The notes: a model not told the origin generated them from the sequence alone. DNA of 46,781 nt from Tepidanaerobacteraceae bacterium (GCA_030446005.1 JASUSP010000005.1:1-46781), one strand, 5' to 3'; counted from the first letter of the stretch, positions 10,957-20,125 are shown. Translations and numbers: made by a program.

Positions 10957-11211
10957 ATGGCGTTGTTTTATCTGGCCGTGGTTCTCGGGATTTTTATTGT
11001 GGTAATTTACCTGTATTATAGGAAAAATTTAATATCGAAGGATTGTGAAAGACAACCTTATCAAGACAAATTCCAATACCCCATTCCCAAGTTTCCGCAA
11101 GACGAAGATATAGAGTTTCCCAAAGCGCCGGAACAAAAGAGTGAACCAAAGAATAATGAGGATATTGAAAATTTACCCCAAATGGAGCAAAGAAAACATC
11201 CGGAGCAATAA
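10957..11211 (+). CDS. Small single-pass membrane protein
   Basis: An 84-residue protein of unknown function. A strongly hydrophobic segment at about residues 2-22 (ALFYLAVVLGIFIVVIYLYY) is followed by a basic YRKN and a long polar, proline- and glutamate-rich tail. The topology is probably N-out/C-in. The frame extends upstream to 10906, but ATG 10957 follows GAAAGAGGTGGG at correct spacing and starts the hydrophobic segment directly. I do not recognise a family. It sits alone between two terminators. Confidence 0.6.
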   Translation: MALFYLAVVLGIFIVVIYLYYRKNLISKDCERQPYQDKFQYPIPKFPQDEDIEFPKAPEQKSEPKNNEDIENLPQMEQRKHPEQ

Positions 11212-11230
11212 TATGAAATCCACGTTTTGG

Positions 11231-11265
11231 AAGACGGATGTCGAAGGATGTCCGTCTTTGTTTTT
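11231..11265 (+). terminator. Terminator after the small membrane protein gene
   Basis: AAGACGGA/TCCGTCTT stem and 12-base loop, then TGTTTTT. Confidence 0.7.
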
Positions 11266-11360
11266 CGGTGGAACATATTTATCCGGCCATACATATATAT
11301 TATTAGGAGTAATAGAGAAAATTTAGGAAGACCCATTTTTTACAAAAGGGAGGGTAATTT

Positions 11361-12974
11361 ATGGGGGTCAGATTGGAAAAAGAATTGGTCAAGGTGGACC
11401 AGGTGGTCGGGGAAGATGAGGCACAAACCGTCGTCGAAGGTTTGATAGTGCTTCCTTACGGCAAGCCCGACATAGAGAGGGTGCTCTCGGTTGAAGCAGA
11501 AGTGAATACCGAAAACCTGGATATTAACGTCATAGATGACAAGGTGGTAATTGAAGGTACCATCGATGTCGAAGCGCTTTATGTAGGCAAAGTTCCCGCC
11601 GAATCCCAGCCCGTCCATTTCGTGGAAGGTACGGTAGATTTTAGCTTTTTCGTTAAAATCCCCGGTGCTCGAAAAAACATGGATGTTAAGGTAAAAGCCC
11701 GGGTCGAACACGTGCAATTTTCCCACAACGACTCAAGGCCCCGCGAAATAGACGTGAGGATTATAGTGGAATTTTTCGTGAAAGTAACAAAGAGGGTGCA
11801 GCTTGAGATAGTGGTCGACGCTAAAGGTCCCTCGGACCTCCAGGTCCTAAAAGAAAGCATCAGGGTGGACCACGTGGTCGGCGAGGGAAGGGCCCAGAAG
11901 ATAGTAAAGAGCGAAGTCGACGTGCCGCCCAAAAAACCGGACATCCTCGAGATATTAAAGGCCGAAGGTAAAGTCAGGACCACGGAGACCAAGGCTCTTG
12001 ACGACAAGGTGGTAATAGAGGGCGTTTTGGAGGTCAACATCCTCTATGTGGCGGATGTTCCGGAGGGCGTTCCCCAGCAGCCGGTGCATTTCATGGAAGC
12101 CGAAATACCGTTTACGGAGTTTGTGGAAGTCCCGGATTGCAGGCAGGATATGTCAAAAATGGTAAAGGTGCGTGTGGAGCACATAAGAGCACGCAAAAAA
12201 GACGAAAGAAACATCGCAGTGGAAGCAGTCCTGGATATAAAAGCAAAGGTATTAGAACCCAAGACTATAGAAGTTGTGGAAGACCTTTTCAGTCCGTCGC
12301 AGAAGCTGAATGTAAAGAAAACCAAAATAAAGGTGGATAAGGTAATCGGTGAGGCTGAAAACCAGGTAATAGTAAAGGAAGCCTTTAAAGTCCCTTTGGA
12401 AAAGCCTCCGATAGAGCAGATTTTCAAGACCGAAGCCAAAACCAAAGTTACGGAAACCCGCATTATCGAGGATAAAGTTGTGGTAGAAGGCGTTCTGAAG
12501 CTGGAAACCCTGTATGTAGCTGAAGCTCCATACTGTTCCCCACAGCAGCCTGTGCACTTTGTAAAAAACGAAACCCCGTTTACCATTTTCGTGGAAATTC
12601 CCGGAGCAAGAGAAGACATGACGCTTGACTACGAAGTTGAAGTAGAGCACGTATCTTCCAAGGTTGACCCCAACGATGCCCGCAGGTATGAGGTAAGGGT
12701 GGTATTGAAGCTCGTGGCTAAAGTTACCAGAATGGTGCAGCTGGATGTAGTAGTGGACGTGGAAGAAGCGGCAGAGAAAGAGAAAAAAGAAGAAAAGGCA
12801 GATAAAGATAAGCCTTACATGACCATATACATCGTGCAGAAAGGTGACACACTCTGGAAAATTGCAAAACGGTACAACGTCACTTTGGAAGCTATAATAA
12901 AAGCCAACAACATTACAAATCCGGACCTTATATACCCCGGCCAGAGGCTACTCATCCCGAGACAGATGTATTGA
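11361..12974 (+). CDS. sipL: SipL-like spore coat morphogenetic protein (3x SPOCS + LysM)
   Basis: A 537-residue protein with three tandem DUF3794/SPOCS repeats starting at about residues 5, 164 and 319. Each contains a VD.V(V/I)GE motif, a DDKVVIEG-like strand and Q.QPVHF. An acidic/lysine linker (EEAAEKEKKEEKADKD) leads to a C-terminal LysM domain (YIVQKGDTLWKIAKRY...YPGQRLLIP). This architecture matches SipL of Clostridioides difficile, which binds SpoIVA through its LysM domain and anchors the coat to the forespore surface. Context supports a sporulation role. ATG 11361 follows AAAAGGGAGGG. It is flanked by terminators. Confidence 0.85.
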   Translation: MGVRLEKELVKVDQVVGEDEAQTVVEGLIVLPYGKPDIERVLSVEAEVNTENLDINVIDDKVVIEGTIDVEALYVGKVPAESQPVHFVEGTVDFSFFVKIPGARKNMDVKVKARVEHVQFSHNDSRPREIDVRIIVEFFVKVTKRVQLEIVVDAKGPSDLQVLKESIRVDHVVGEGRAQKIVKSEVDVPPKKPDILEILKAEGKVRTTETKALDDKVVIEGVLEVNILYVADVPEGVPQQPVHFMEAEIPFTEFVEVPDCRQDMSKMVKVRVEHIRARKKDERNIAVEAVLDIKAKVLEPKTIEVVEDLFSPSQKLNVKKTKIKVDKVIGEAENQVIVKEAFKVPLEKPPIEQIFKTEAKTKVTETRIIEDKVVVEGVLKLETLYVAEAPYCSPQQPVHFVKNETPFTIFVEIPGAREDMTLDYEVEVEHVSSKVDPNDARRYEVRVVLKLVAKVTRMVQLDVVVDVEEAAEKEKKEEKADKDKPYMTIYIVQKGDTLWKIAKRYNVTLEAIIKANNITNPDLIYPGQRLLIPRQMY

Positions 12975-12977
12975 TAA

Positions 12978-13014
12978 AATTCCCGCAGAATGCGGGAATT
13001 TTATTATTTTTTCT
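12978..13014 (+). terminator. Terminator after sipL
   Basis: AATTCCCGCA/TGCGGGAATT, a 10-bp stem with a GAA loop, followed by a T-rich stretch. Confidence 0.9.
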
Positions 13015-13047
13015 TTTTATGGGAAAAATAACGCCGGGGTGATTTTT

Positions 13048-13854
13048 TTGGGAGAAAAAGTTAGGGGATATCTGATGATTATAGGAGGGGCGGAAGACCG
13101 AAGCGGCGACAAAGAGATATTGAAAAAATTCGCCGAAATTTCCGGGCAAGGTGAGGCGCGACTAACGGTGATTACCGCCGCATCCCAGGACCCGAAAAGA
13201 GTAGGAGACATGTACGTCGAAATATTTTCCAAACTGGGGATAGGGAATGTGGAAGCCCTCAATATCGAAAGCCGCGACGAGGCCAACAAGGAAGCCATTG
13301 CCGAGCGCATAGCAAACTCCACGGGGATATTTTTTACAGGCGGAGACCAGCTTCGGATAACCAGCCTTCTTGGTGGTACCAAAGCCTGCCAGGCTCTCGA
13401 GAAAGCTTACCGGCATGGTGTAATTATTGCGGGGACCAGTGCAGGGGCTGCGGCTATGAGCGACACCATGATAATAGGAGGTAGCGAAGACCATGCGCCC
13501 AAGGGAAACACCGTCGGTATGGCACCCGGCCTGGGACTGCTGGAAGAAGTGGTAATTGACCAGCATTTTGCCCAGCGGGGCAGGATGGCCCGCCTTTTAC
13601 TGGCTGTTGCCCAGAACCCGTTTATCCTGGGGGTGGGCATAGACGAAGACACGGCGATACTCGTCTACCCAGACGGGAAATTTTGGGTGATAGGTTCGAA
13701 TACGGTGACCGTATTGGACGGCAGATGCGTGAATTTTACGAATGTATCCGAACTGAGGCCCGGCGAACCCCTGGCCATGTGCAACGCCACATTGCATATC
13801 CTCTCGCCGGGATTGGGCTTTGACATGAAAAATAGAAAACCGCTACTAGCTTGA
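13048..13854 (+). CDS. cphB: Cyanophycinase
   Basis: A 268-residue peptidase S51-type enzyme that cuts the Asp-Arg storage polymer cyanophycin to beta-Asp-Arg dipeptides. Motifs are YLMIIGGAEDRSGDKEIL at the N-terminus, IFFTGGDQLRITSLL, the nucleophile Ser in AGTSAGAAAMSDTMI, and DQHFAQRGRMARLL. TTG 13048 is five bases from GGGGTGA and is preferred over the overlapping GTG 13039. Cyanophycin synthetase follows 81 bases later, so the window encodes both ends of the cycle. Confidence 0.93.
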   Translation: MGEKVRGYLMIIGGAEDRSGDKEILKKFAEISGQGEARLTVITAASQDPKRVGDMYVEIFSKLGIGNVEALNIESRDEANKEAIAERIANSTGIFFTGGDQLRITSLLGGTKACQALEKAYRHGVIIAGTSAGAAAMSDTMIIGGSEDHAPKGNTVGMAPGLGLLEEVVIDQHFAQRGRMARLLLAVAQNPFILGVGIDEDTAILVYPDGKFWVIGSNTVTVLDGRCVNFTNVSELRPGEPLAMCNATLHILSPGLGFDMKNRKPLLA

Positions 13855-13935
13855 AAGGGAAAAAATGCATATACGTTTGAGAAATGGATAGTATATTTTT
13901 GAGAGTTGCTGTAAGTTTCAGAAGGAGGAAAATGG

Positions 13936-16563
13936 ATGAAGATAGTCGACATAAGGGCCCTTGAAGGGCCCAACATTTACAGCCCGAAGCCGGTCATAAG
14001 GATGCTGGTGGACGTAGGGAAGTGGGATGACGTTTCCACTAAAGATATCGAAGGATTTAAAGAGAGAATTTTGGAAAAACTCCCCGGCCTTGCCCAGCAT
14101 CATTGCTGCTTTGATAGACCTGGCGGTTTTTTAATCAGGCTTGAGGAAGGGACGTACCTTCCCCACGTTATAGAACACGTGGCGCTGGAACTTTTAAACC
14201 TCCTGGGCCAGGATGTAAAATTCGGCAGGGCGCGGCGCTGGGAAAAAACCACCTACAGCATAGTGTTCGGCTATGAGGGCAAATATGCGGCCCTCGAGGC
14301 CGGAAAGTTTGCCGTGCGGCTGGTTGAGGACATTGTCTGCGGAAAAGAAGCAGACCTTCGAGGAGAGCTTACGAGGATAGAGCGGTACTCCGCGGAAATG
14401 GAACTGGGCCCCAGTACCTCGGCCATAGAGAGGGAAGCGAAAAGCCGGGGTATACCCGTTACCAGGATAGGCGACGGAAGTCTCCTCATTTTAGGTTACG
14501 GGGCTTTTCAAAAAAGAGTGGAAGCTACTTTGACAAACTGTACGAGCTGTGTTGCCGTCGACATTGCCTGCGATAAAATTTTGACTAAAAAAATGCTTTC
14601 GCTGGCGGGAATTCCCGTCCCGGAAGGCGTCCTGGTTTACACCGAGGAAGAAGCGGCAAAAGCCGCAAGAGAACTGGGATATCCCGTTGTCGTGAAGCCC
14701 GCGGACGGAAATCAGGGTAAAGGCGTAAGTCTGAACTTGAAAAGTGAAAAGGAAGTGAGAGAAGCCTTCCACATAGCATTCGGGTACAGTCCTAAAGTGC
14801 TGGTAGAAAACTATATCCGTGGCAGGCATTACCGGTTGCTGGTGGTGGATAGAAAATTTGTCTGCGCTGCAGAGAGGATACCGGCCCATGTGGTGGGAGA
14901 CGGAATCCACAGCATAAGAGAACTTACAGAAATGGTGAATAGTGACCCCAGGAGAGGGGAAGGACACGAAAAGCCCCTTACCAAAATAAAAATTGACCCT
15001 GTTGTGCAGAGGGTCCTATCAAAAAACGGCTACACACTCGATTCGATTCCTGAAAATGGACAAATCGTTTTGCTGAGGGAAAACTGCAACCTCAGCACCG
15101 GTGGTACCGCAAAAGACGTGACGGACCTGGTATGCCCGGAAAACAAAGTCCTGGCCGAAAGGGCTGCGGCCGTGGTGGGACTGGATGTGGCCGGAATAGA
15201 TATAACAACAGAGGATATATCGGTACCCATCGAGAAAAGCGGCGGTGCGGTGATAGAGGTCAATGCGGCACCGGGAATAAGGATGCACCTTTACCCTTCA
15301 GAAGGAGAGCCCCGGCCTGCAGCTAAAGCCATAGTTGACATGCTGTTCCCTGAAAATCCCCCGAAATTCCCGCTGGTGGCGGTTACCGGCACCAATGGGA
15401 AGACCACCACCGTCAGGATGATAGCCGGCATTTTGTCGCATCACGGTTTGAAGGTGGGCATGACCTGCACCGACGGCGTTTATATCGGAGAACTTTGCAT
15501 AAAAAAGGGCGACTGCAGCGGGCCTGAAAGCGCCAGGATGGTGCTTTTGGACCCTTCGGTGGAAGCCGCGGTCCTGGAAATCGCAAGGGGAGGCCTCATA
15601 CGCGGCGGGCTTTCGTATGACATGGCCGACGTGGGGATAATCACAAATATAACCGGTGACCATCTGGGACAGGATGGAGTCCATACCATAGAGGACCTGA
15701 TTTTCGTAAAGTCGCTGGTGGCAGAACAGGTTAAACCCGAAGGGTATGCAGTGCTCAATGCCGACGACATTGCCACGGTGGAGGTAAGAAAGAGGCTCAA
15801 GGGGAATGTAATCTTTTTCAGCCTCGAAGAGGACAATCTCGTGCTCCGGAAGCACCTTTGCGAAGGTGGGCGGGGCGTTTACGTAAGGGACGGCGTTATC
15901 GTTTTGCACTCCGAAGAGACCTTACTGCCTTTGGTGAAAGTGGCCAAAATACCGGCGACGATGGGAGGAAAAGCAAAACACAACGCTCAAAATGCGCTGG
16001 CTGCGGTGGCCGCGGGTTGGGCTTTGGGCGTGCCACTGGAAACCATAAAAAAAGCTCTTTGTGCTTTTAAGTGCGACGAAAGCAATAACCCGGGTCGCTT
16101 GAATATAATAGATGGCGGCCGCGTGAGGATAATCCTCGATTACGGCCATAACCCCGCAGCGATAGAGGCGGTCATAGCCACCGCTAAAGCCATGAATCCC
16201 GCCCGCATGATAGGAGTTATAGCAAGTCCTGGAGACAGGATGGACGATGCTATCGTAATGCTGGGGCAGGTAGCGGGGCGGGGCTTTCAGCGCCTGGTTA
16301 TTAAAGAAGATGAAGACCTGCGGGGCCGGAGGCCCGGCGAGGTGGCATCGCTGCTCTTGCAGGGAGCTTTGAGTGCCGGATTGAAAAAAGAACAAATTGA
16401 TGTTATCTTAAAAGAGAGCGAGGCCATAGCTTTTGCCCTGGAAAATGCTCAGGAAGGCGACCTGGTTGTCATTTTTTATGAAAAATACGAGGCTGCCGTG
16501 AAAACCATAAGGGAAACGCTAAAAAGGAGCATGGAAAGCCCTGCCATGGCAAGCATAGTTTAA
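13936..16563 (+). CDS. cphA: Cyanophycin synthetase
   Basis: An 875-residue enzyme that polymerises Asp and Arg into cyanophycin using ATP, without ribosomes. The order is an N-terminal domain (about 1-160), an ATP-grasp domain (about 200-460, with VVKPADGNQGKGVSLNL and EVNAAPGIRMH), and a Mur-ligase-like domain from about 475 with P-loop VTGTNGKTTTVRM and DYGHNPAAIEA. The ATP-grasp half adds Asp and the Mur-like half adds Arg. The length is normal. GAAGGAGGAAAA precedes ATG 13936. It is adjacent to cyanophycinase and lies inside a sporulation-rich block. Confidence 0.95.
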   Translation: MKIVDIRALEGPNIYSPKPVIRMLVDVGKWDDVSTKDIEGFKERILEKLPGLAQHHCCFDRPGGFLIRLEEGTYLPHVIEHVALELLNLLGQDVKFGRARRWEKTTYSIVFGYEGKYAALEAGKFAVRLVEDIVCGKEADLRGELTRIERYSAEMELGPSTSAIEREAKSRGIPVTRIGDGSLLILGYGAFQKRVEATLTNCTSCVAVDIACDKILTKKMLSLAGIPVPEGVLVYTEEEAAKAARELGYPVVVKPADGNQGKGVSLNLKSEKEVREAFHIAFGYSPKVLVENYIRGRHYRLLVVDRKFVCAAERIPAHVVGDGIHSIRELTEMVNSDPRRGEGHEKPLTKIKIDPVVQRVLSKNGYTLDSIPENGQIVLLRENCNLSTGGTAKDVTDLVCPENKVLAERAAAVVGLDVAGIDITTEDISVPIEKSGGAVIEVNAAPGIRMHLYPSEGEPRPAAKAIVDMLFPENPPKFPLVAVTGTNGKTTTVRMIAGILSHHGLKVGMTCTDGVYIGELCIKKGDCSGPESARMVLLDPSVEAAVLEIARGGLIRGGLSYDMADVGIITNITGDHLGQDGVHTIEDLIFVKSLVAEQVKPEGYAVLNADDIATVEVRKRLKGNVIFFSLEEDNLVLRKHLCEGGRGVYVRDGVIVLHSEETLLPLVKVAKIPATMGGKAKHNAQNALAAVAAGWALGVPLETIKKALCAFKCDESNNPGRLNIIDGGRVRIILDYGHNPAAIEAVIATAKAMNPARMIGVIASPGDRMDDAIVMLGQVAGRGFQRLVIKEDEDLRGRRPGEVASLLLQGALSAGLKKEQIDVILKESEAIAFALENAQEGDLVVIFYEKYEAAVKTIRETLKRSMESPAMASIV

Positions 16564-16643
16564 TTATTTTTTTAAAAAGAGCAGGATTTTGTTTTTTTTT
16601 CCTGAAATATATAATAGAACTTTTTTAAAGTGAGGGAGAGGAT

Positions 16644-17498
16644 TTGCACAAGGTTGAACTGGAGGCAAAGGCCAAGGTAAACCTGACGCTGGATGTGCTC
16701 TATAAAAGGCCTGACGGTTATCACCAGGTGGAAATGATAATGCAGGCGATTTCCCTGAAAGACCACCTGGTCATTTCCCTTCTGCCCGGGAGGGAAATAA
16801 AGATTGTGAGCAATTCTCCAGCCATCCCTGGTGGTGAGGAGAACCTTGCCTTCAAAGCCGCCAAACTGATGGTGGACGAATTTGACCTCGATGCGGGGGT
16901 TGAGATAAAAATCTTTAAGGAAATTCCCGTTGCGGCAGGACTCGCTGGGGGAAGCGCCGATGCGGCAGCGGTTTTAAAAGGCTTGAACGAGCTTTTTGGC
17001 TTGGGTCTTACGACAAAAGACCTGATGCGGTTCGGGGAAAAACTAGGGGCTGATGTGCCGTTTTGCGTCATGGGAGGTACGGCTCTTGCACGCGGAAAAG
17101 GGGAAGAGCTCACTCCCCTTCCCGCCGTTCCGCCGGCAAGCCTGGTTTTGATTAAGCCGCCCTTTTCCGTCTCCTCCAGAGAGGTGTATAATAGACTGAA
17201 TATTAATTCTATTAGAAAAAGGCCCGTGACCCGGGCCGTAATAGAAAGCATAGAAAAGGGAGATTTGGAGGGAATTTCAAGAGGCCTGTGCAACGTGCTG
17301 GAGGAGGTTACCTTTGCAAAACATCCGGAACTTCCAGGCATTAAGGAAATGCTGAAGGCAAGGGGAGCTTTAGGAAGTCTTATGTCAGGTAGCGGTCCTG
17401 CTGTATACGGTATTTTTGAGACAAGACACGATGCCGAAAAAGCAGCCGCTTCATTATCGCTTCCGGGGTGCGAAATTTTTATATCCTGCATGGGTTAG
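16644..17498 (+). CDS. ispE: 4-diphosphocytidyl-2-C-methyl-D-erythritol kinase
   Basis: A 284-residue GHMP kinase of the MEP isoprenoid pathway; it phosphorylates CDP-methylerythritol. Motifs are AKVNLTLDVLYKRPDGYHQV at the N-terminus, the ATP-binding PVAAGLAGGSADAAAVL, and LMSGSGPAVYGIF near the end. TTG 16644 is preceded by GAGGGAGAGG. A possible promoter with TATAAT at 16610-16615 lies upstream. It begins the ispE-gntR-nucleotidyltransferase-purR cluster; the GntR gene follows 11 bases after the stop. Confidence 0.95.
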   Translation: MHKVELEAKAKVNLTLDVLYKRPDGYHQVEMIMQAISLKDHLVISLLPGREIKIVSNSPAIPGGEENLAFKAAKLMVDEFDLDAGVEIKIFKEIPVAAGLAGGSADAAAVLKGLNELFGLGLTTKDLMRFGEKLGADVPFCVMGGTALARGKGEELTPLPAVPPASLVLIKPPFSVSSREVYNRLNINSIRKRPVTRAVIESIEKGDLEGISRGLCNVLEEVTFAKHPELPGIKEMLKARGALGSLMSGSGPAVYGIFETRHDAEKAAASLSLPGCEIFISCMG

Positions 17499-17509
17499 GA
17501 GGGAAAAAG

Positions 17510-18211
17510 ATGGTCGGGAAATTCAGGTCCATAAGGCTGGACAATTATAAGCCATTGAGGGAAATCGTGTTCGAGGTTCTAAGACAGGCCATAATATCGG
17601 GGGACTTAAAACCCGGGGAGAGGCTGATGGAAGTTCAGCTGGCGGAGGAGATGGGCGTTTCCAGGACGCCAGTGAGGGAAGCTATCCGCAAGCTGGAGCT
17701 GGAAGGTCTGGTGGTAATGATTCCCAGAAAGGGGGCGTACGTGGCGGGACTGTCCCTGAAGGATGCTGCCGATGTATTTGAAATAAGACAGGCATTGGAG
17801 GGCCTTGCCGCCGCATTGGCGGCAGAGCGCATAACCGAAGAGGAAATAGACAACCTTGAAAAAATTTTGCTGGAAATCAACGAGGCAGCGGAAAGAGAAG
17901 ATGTGGATATGGTGATAAAAAAAGATGCGGAGTTCCATCAGGTACTATTCAAGGCTACCCGCAACGACAGGCTGGTGCAGATAATAAATAACCTAAAAGA
18001 ACAAATAGACCGCTTCAGGATTCAGTCCTTTACCAACAAGGCGAGAATAAAAAGTCTGATGGAAGAACACAAAAAAATAGTGGAGGCCATAACCGAAAGG
18101 AACGTGGAACTTGCCAAAAAGTTGGCCGAAGAGCACATAGAAAAGGTGGAGAACAACGTGATGAACATATTGAGAAAAGAGATGAATATGGAGGATGAAC
18201 TGCTATGCTGA
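17510..18211 (+). CDS. GntR family (FadR-type) transcriptional regulator
   Basis: A 233-residue regulator. The N-terminal winged helix is at about residues 10-75 (LRQAIISGDLKPGERLMEVQLAEEMGVSRTPVREAIRKLELEGLV). It is followed by an all-helical FCD ligand-binding domain with DVFEIRQALEGLAAALAAE, DAEFHQVLFKATRN and EEHKKIVEAITERN. The metal-binding Asp and His positions of FCD domains look present. ATG 17510 follows AGGAGGG; an open frame upstream to 17468 overlaps ispE and is not used. Its stop overlaps the next start (ATGCTGA). The ligand and targets cannot be inferred. Confidence 0.9.
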   Translation: MVGKFRSIRLDNYKPLREIVFEVLRQAIISGDLKPGERLMEVQLAEEMGVSRTPVREAIRKLELEGLVVMIPRKGAYVAGLSLKDAADVFEIRQALEGLAAALAAERITEEEIDNLEKILLEINEAAEREDVDMVIKKDAEFHQVLFKATRNDRLVQIINNLKEQIDRFRIQSFTNKARIKSLMEEHKKIVEAITERNVELAKKLAEEHIEKVENNVMNILRKEMNMEDELLC

Positions 18212-18966
18212 AGGCCTTCATTTTGGCCGGAAGCGGGAAGTGCGACAAGTTCAAAGAGAAAGATGAAAGTACCAAGGCCTTGATTAAAATCAACGGGCGT
18301 GAGATGATTTCATACATCCTGGATGCTCTGAAAAAACTTGATTATATCGAAAAAATCGTGGTGGTAGGGCCCAAAGAAAAGCTAGGTCCGCTACTTAAAA
18401 ATTACAAAGTTGATGTGGTGGACGAAGGAGCTGAACTCATAGATAACGTAATGAAAGGCCTTGAGTGTTTTTCCGATGAGGATGAAGTCCTAATTCTCAA
18501 TTCCGACATTCCGATGATAACCCCCGAAGCCCTGGATGATTTCGTAAAAAGAGCGGAGAAATTAGACGCTGATTTTGCATACCCCATAATTCCGAAGGAA
18601 GACACAGAAAAAAAATATCCGGGGGCAAAGAGGACTTACGTCAGGGTAAAAGAGGGAACCTTTACCGGCGGCAACGTGGCTATAGTCAAAGCAGGCAGCG
18701 CAAAGCGCTGTCTTGAAAGGGCCAGGAATTTTTTCCTTTACAGAAAAAGTCCGTGGAAACTTGCCGGTATTTTGGGAATTCCCATAGTGCTGAAATTTTT
18801 ACTGGGACGGCTTACCATTACCGAAATCGAAAAAAGGGTTTTCGAACTATTCGGCATAAAGGCCCGGGCTGTAATAAGCAGGTTTCCCGAGATAGGCAGC
18901 GATGTCGACAAGGAAAGCGACCTGGAGCTTGCCCGGAAAGTACTCGCGCGGGAGGTTGTTCCATGA
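18205..18966 (+). CDS. MobA-like nucleotidyltransferase family protein
   Basis: A 253-residue protein with a GT-A-like nucleotidyltransferase fold: AFILAG at the N-terminus, KALIKINGREMISYILDAL, VLILNSDIPMITPEAL (acidic site) and FTGGNVAIVKAG. The usual glycine-rich GGxSxRMG loop is altered to GSGKCDKFKEKDEST, so substrate use may differ from MobA, IspD or GlmU. It overlaps gntR at its start and purR at its end, an arrangement suggesting one transcript. No specific function can be assigned. Confidence 0.75.
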   Translation: MLKAFILAGSGKCDKFKEKDESTKALIKINGREMISYILDALKKLDYIEKIVVVGPKEKLGPLLKNYKVDVVDEGAELIDNVMKGLECFSDEDEVLILNSDIPMITPEALDDFVKRAEKLDADFAYPIIPKEDTEKKYPGAKRTYVRVKEGTFTGGNVAIVKAGSAKRCLERARNFFLYRKSPWKLAGILGIPIVLKFLLGRLTITEIEKRVFELFGIKARAVISRFPEIGSDVDKESDLELARKVLAREVVP

Positions 18967-19787
18967 GGCGAAGCAAAAGATTGGTGCTTTTGTCCAAATT
19001 CCTGAGCGACAATCCAAACCGCATATTCACATTGAAATTTTTCGGCGAAAAGTACGATGCGGCCAAATCCTCCATAAGCGAAGATTTGAACATAATCAAG
19101 GACGCCTTTTATGAAGGCGGGGAAGGTGTGCTGGAGACCATACCCGGGGCGGCGGGTGGCGTCCGATTTCGCATTAAAAAACCTATAAAAGAAATCGAAA
19201 ATTTTCTTTCCGAACTGTGCAGGGTTTTATCCGACCGGTCGAGGATAATCCCCGGGGGATACCTTTACATGACGGATGTAATATTTTCGCCAGAGTATTC
19301 TTCCAGGATAGGCGAGATTTTCGCCCAAATTTTTGTGGAAGAAGACCCCTCCTGCGTCCTTACCGTTGAGACCAAAGGCATACCTCTGGCTCTAATGACC
19401 GCAAAAGCCTTGGGAGTGCCTTTGGTGGTGGCGAGAAGGGACAGCAGGGTGACCGAAGGGCCGTCGGTGAACATAAGCTATGTGTCCGGCTCCAGCCAGA
19501 GGATTCAAAATATGGCATTGCCGACCAGGGCGCTGTCAAAAAATGCCAGGGTGCTGATTGTCGATGATTTTATGAAGGGCGGGGGTACCGCCCGGGGGAT
19601 GATGGAACTTGTAAGGCAGTTCGGGGCCGAAGTTGTGGGAGTGGCGGTATTGGTGGCAACGGCCCTGCCCGCGGAAAAGCTGGTAAAGAACTATATTTCC
19701 CTCACGGTGCTGGAAAAAATCGATACCGAATTAGGAGAAGTAAAGCTTAAACCCGTCAAATTTCTGGCAAATGAAGAAGGAATTTGA
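18963..19787 (+). CDS. purR: Purine operon repressor PurR
   Basis: A 274-residue Firmicutes-type PurR. A winged-helix N-terminus (MRRSKRLVLLSKFLSDNPN) is followed by a phosphoribosyltransferase-like domain with the PRPP-binding loop VLIVDDFMKGGGTARG. In Bacillus it represses purine genes and is relieved by PRPP. ATG 18963 overlaps the preceding stop codon. An open frame reaching back to 18753 lies inside the previous gene and is ignored. It precedes spoVG-glmU-prs, the standard order; prs makes the PRPP that PurR senses. Confidence 0.95.
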   Translation: MRRSKRLVLLSKFLSDNPNRIFTLKFFGEKYDAAKSSISEDLNIIKDAFYEGGEGVLETIPGAAGGVRFRIKKPIKEIENFLSELCRVLSDRSRIIPGGYLYMTDVIFSPEYSSRIGEIFAQIFVEEDPSCVLTVETKGIPLALMTAKALGVPLVVARRDSRVTEGPSVNISYVSGSSQRIQNMALPTRALSKNARVLIVDDFMKGGGTARGMMELVRQFGAEVVGVAVLVATALPAEKLVKNYISLTVLEKIDTELGEVKLKPVKFLANEEGI

Positions 19788-19835
19788 TGATTTTTATAGA
19801 ACTACTAAAAAAACGGGGTCAGGGAGGGCGGGGCC

Positions 19836-20096
19836 TTGGAGGTAACCGATGTCCGTATAAGGAAGGTAGAAAATGAGGGCAGGATGAAGGCCATAGTTTC
19901 GGTGACGTTCGACAACGAGTTTGTGGTCCACGATATAAGGATTATAGAAGGGGAAAAAGGCCTTTTCATCGCCATGCCCAGCCGCAAAACCCAAAACGGC
20001 CGTTTTAAAGACGTGGCCCATCCCATAAACGCAGCTGCAAGGGCCAAAATTGAGCAGGCCATTTTACAACAATATGCGAGTGATGGTGTAAAATAA
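19836..20096 (+). CDS. spoVG: SpoVG
   Basis: An 86-residue SpoVG protein ([20 protein letters not shown]...[10 protein letters not shown]...[11 protein letters not shown]). SpoVG is a small nucleic-acid-binding regulator that affects septation, sporulation and virulence genes in Firmicutes. TTG 19836 is preceded by AGGGAGGGCGGGG. It is followed by its own terminator, yet keeps its conserved place between purR and glmU. Confidence 0.95.
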   Translation: MEVTDVRIRKVENEGRMKAIVSVTFDNEFVVHDIRIIEGEKGLFIAMPSRKTQNGRFKDVAHPINAAARAKIEQAILQQYASDGVK

Positions 20097-20125
20097 TATA
20101 GGGCAGTTCCTGTCCTATATTTTTC
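20096..20125 (+). terminator. Terminator after spoVG
   Basis: ATATAGGGCAG/CTGTCCTATAT stem with one wobble pair and a short loop, then TTTTTCTTTTT. Confidence 0.85.

Noticed and set aside
11280-11300. SigE-type promoter (CATACATA) upstream of sipL
   Set aside because: The -10-like match is good, but no -35-like element lies at the expected distance.
16564-16643. Terminator after cphA
   Set aside because: The region is T-rich, but no stable stem directly precedes a T run; only a possible TATAAT for ispE is seen.
18753-18962. 70-residue N-terminal extension of purR
   Set aside because: It overlaps the nucleotidyltransferase gene in another frame; ATG 18963 starts the conserved PurR N-terminus.
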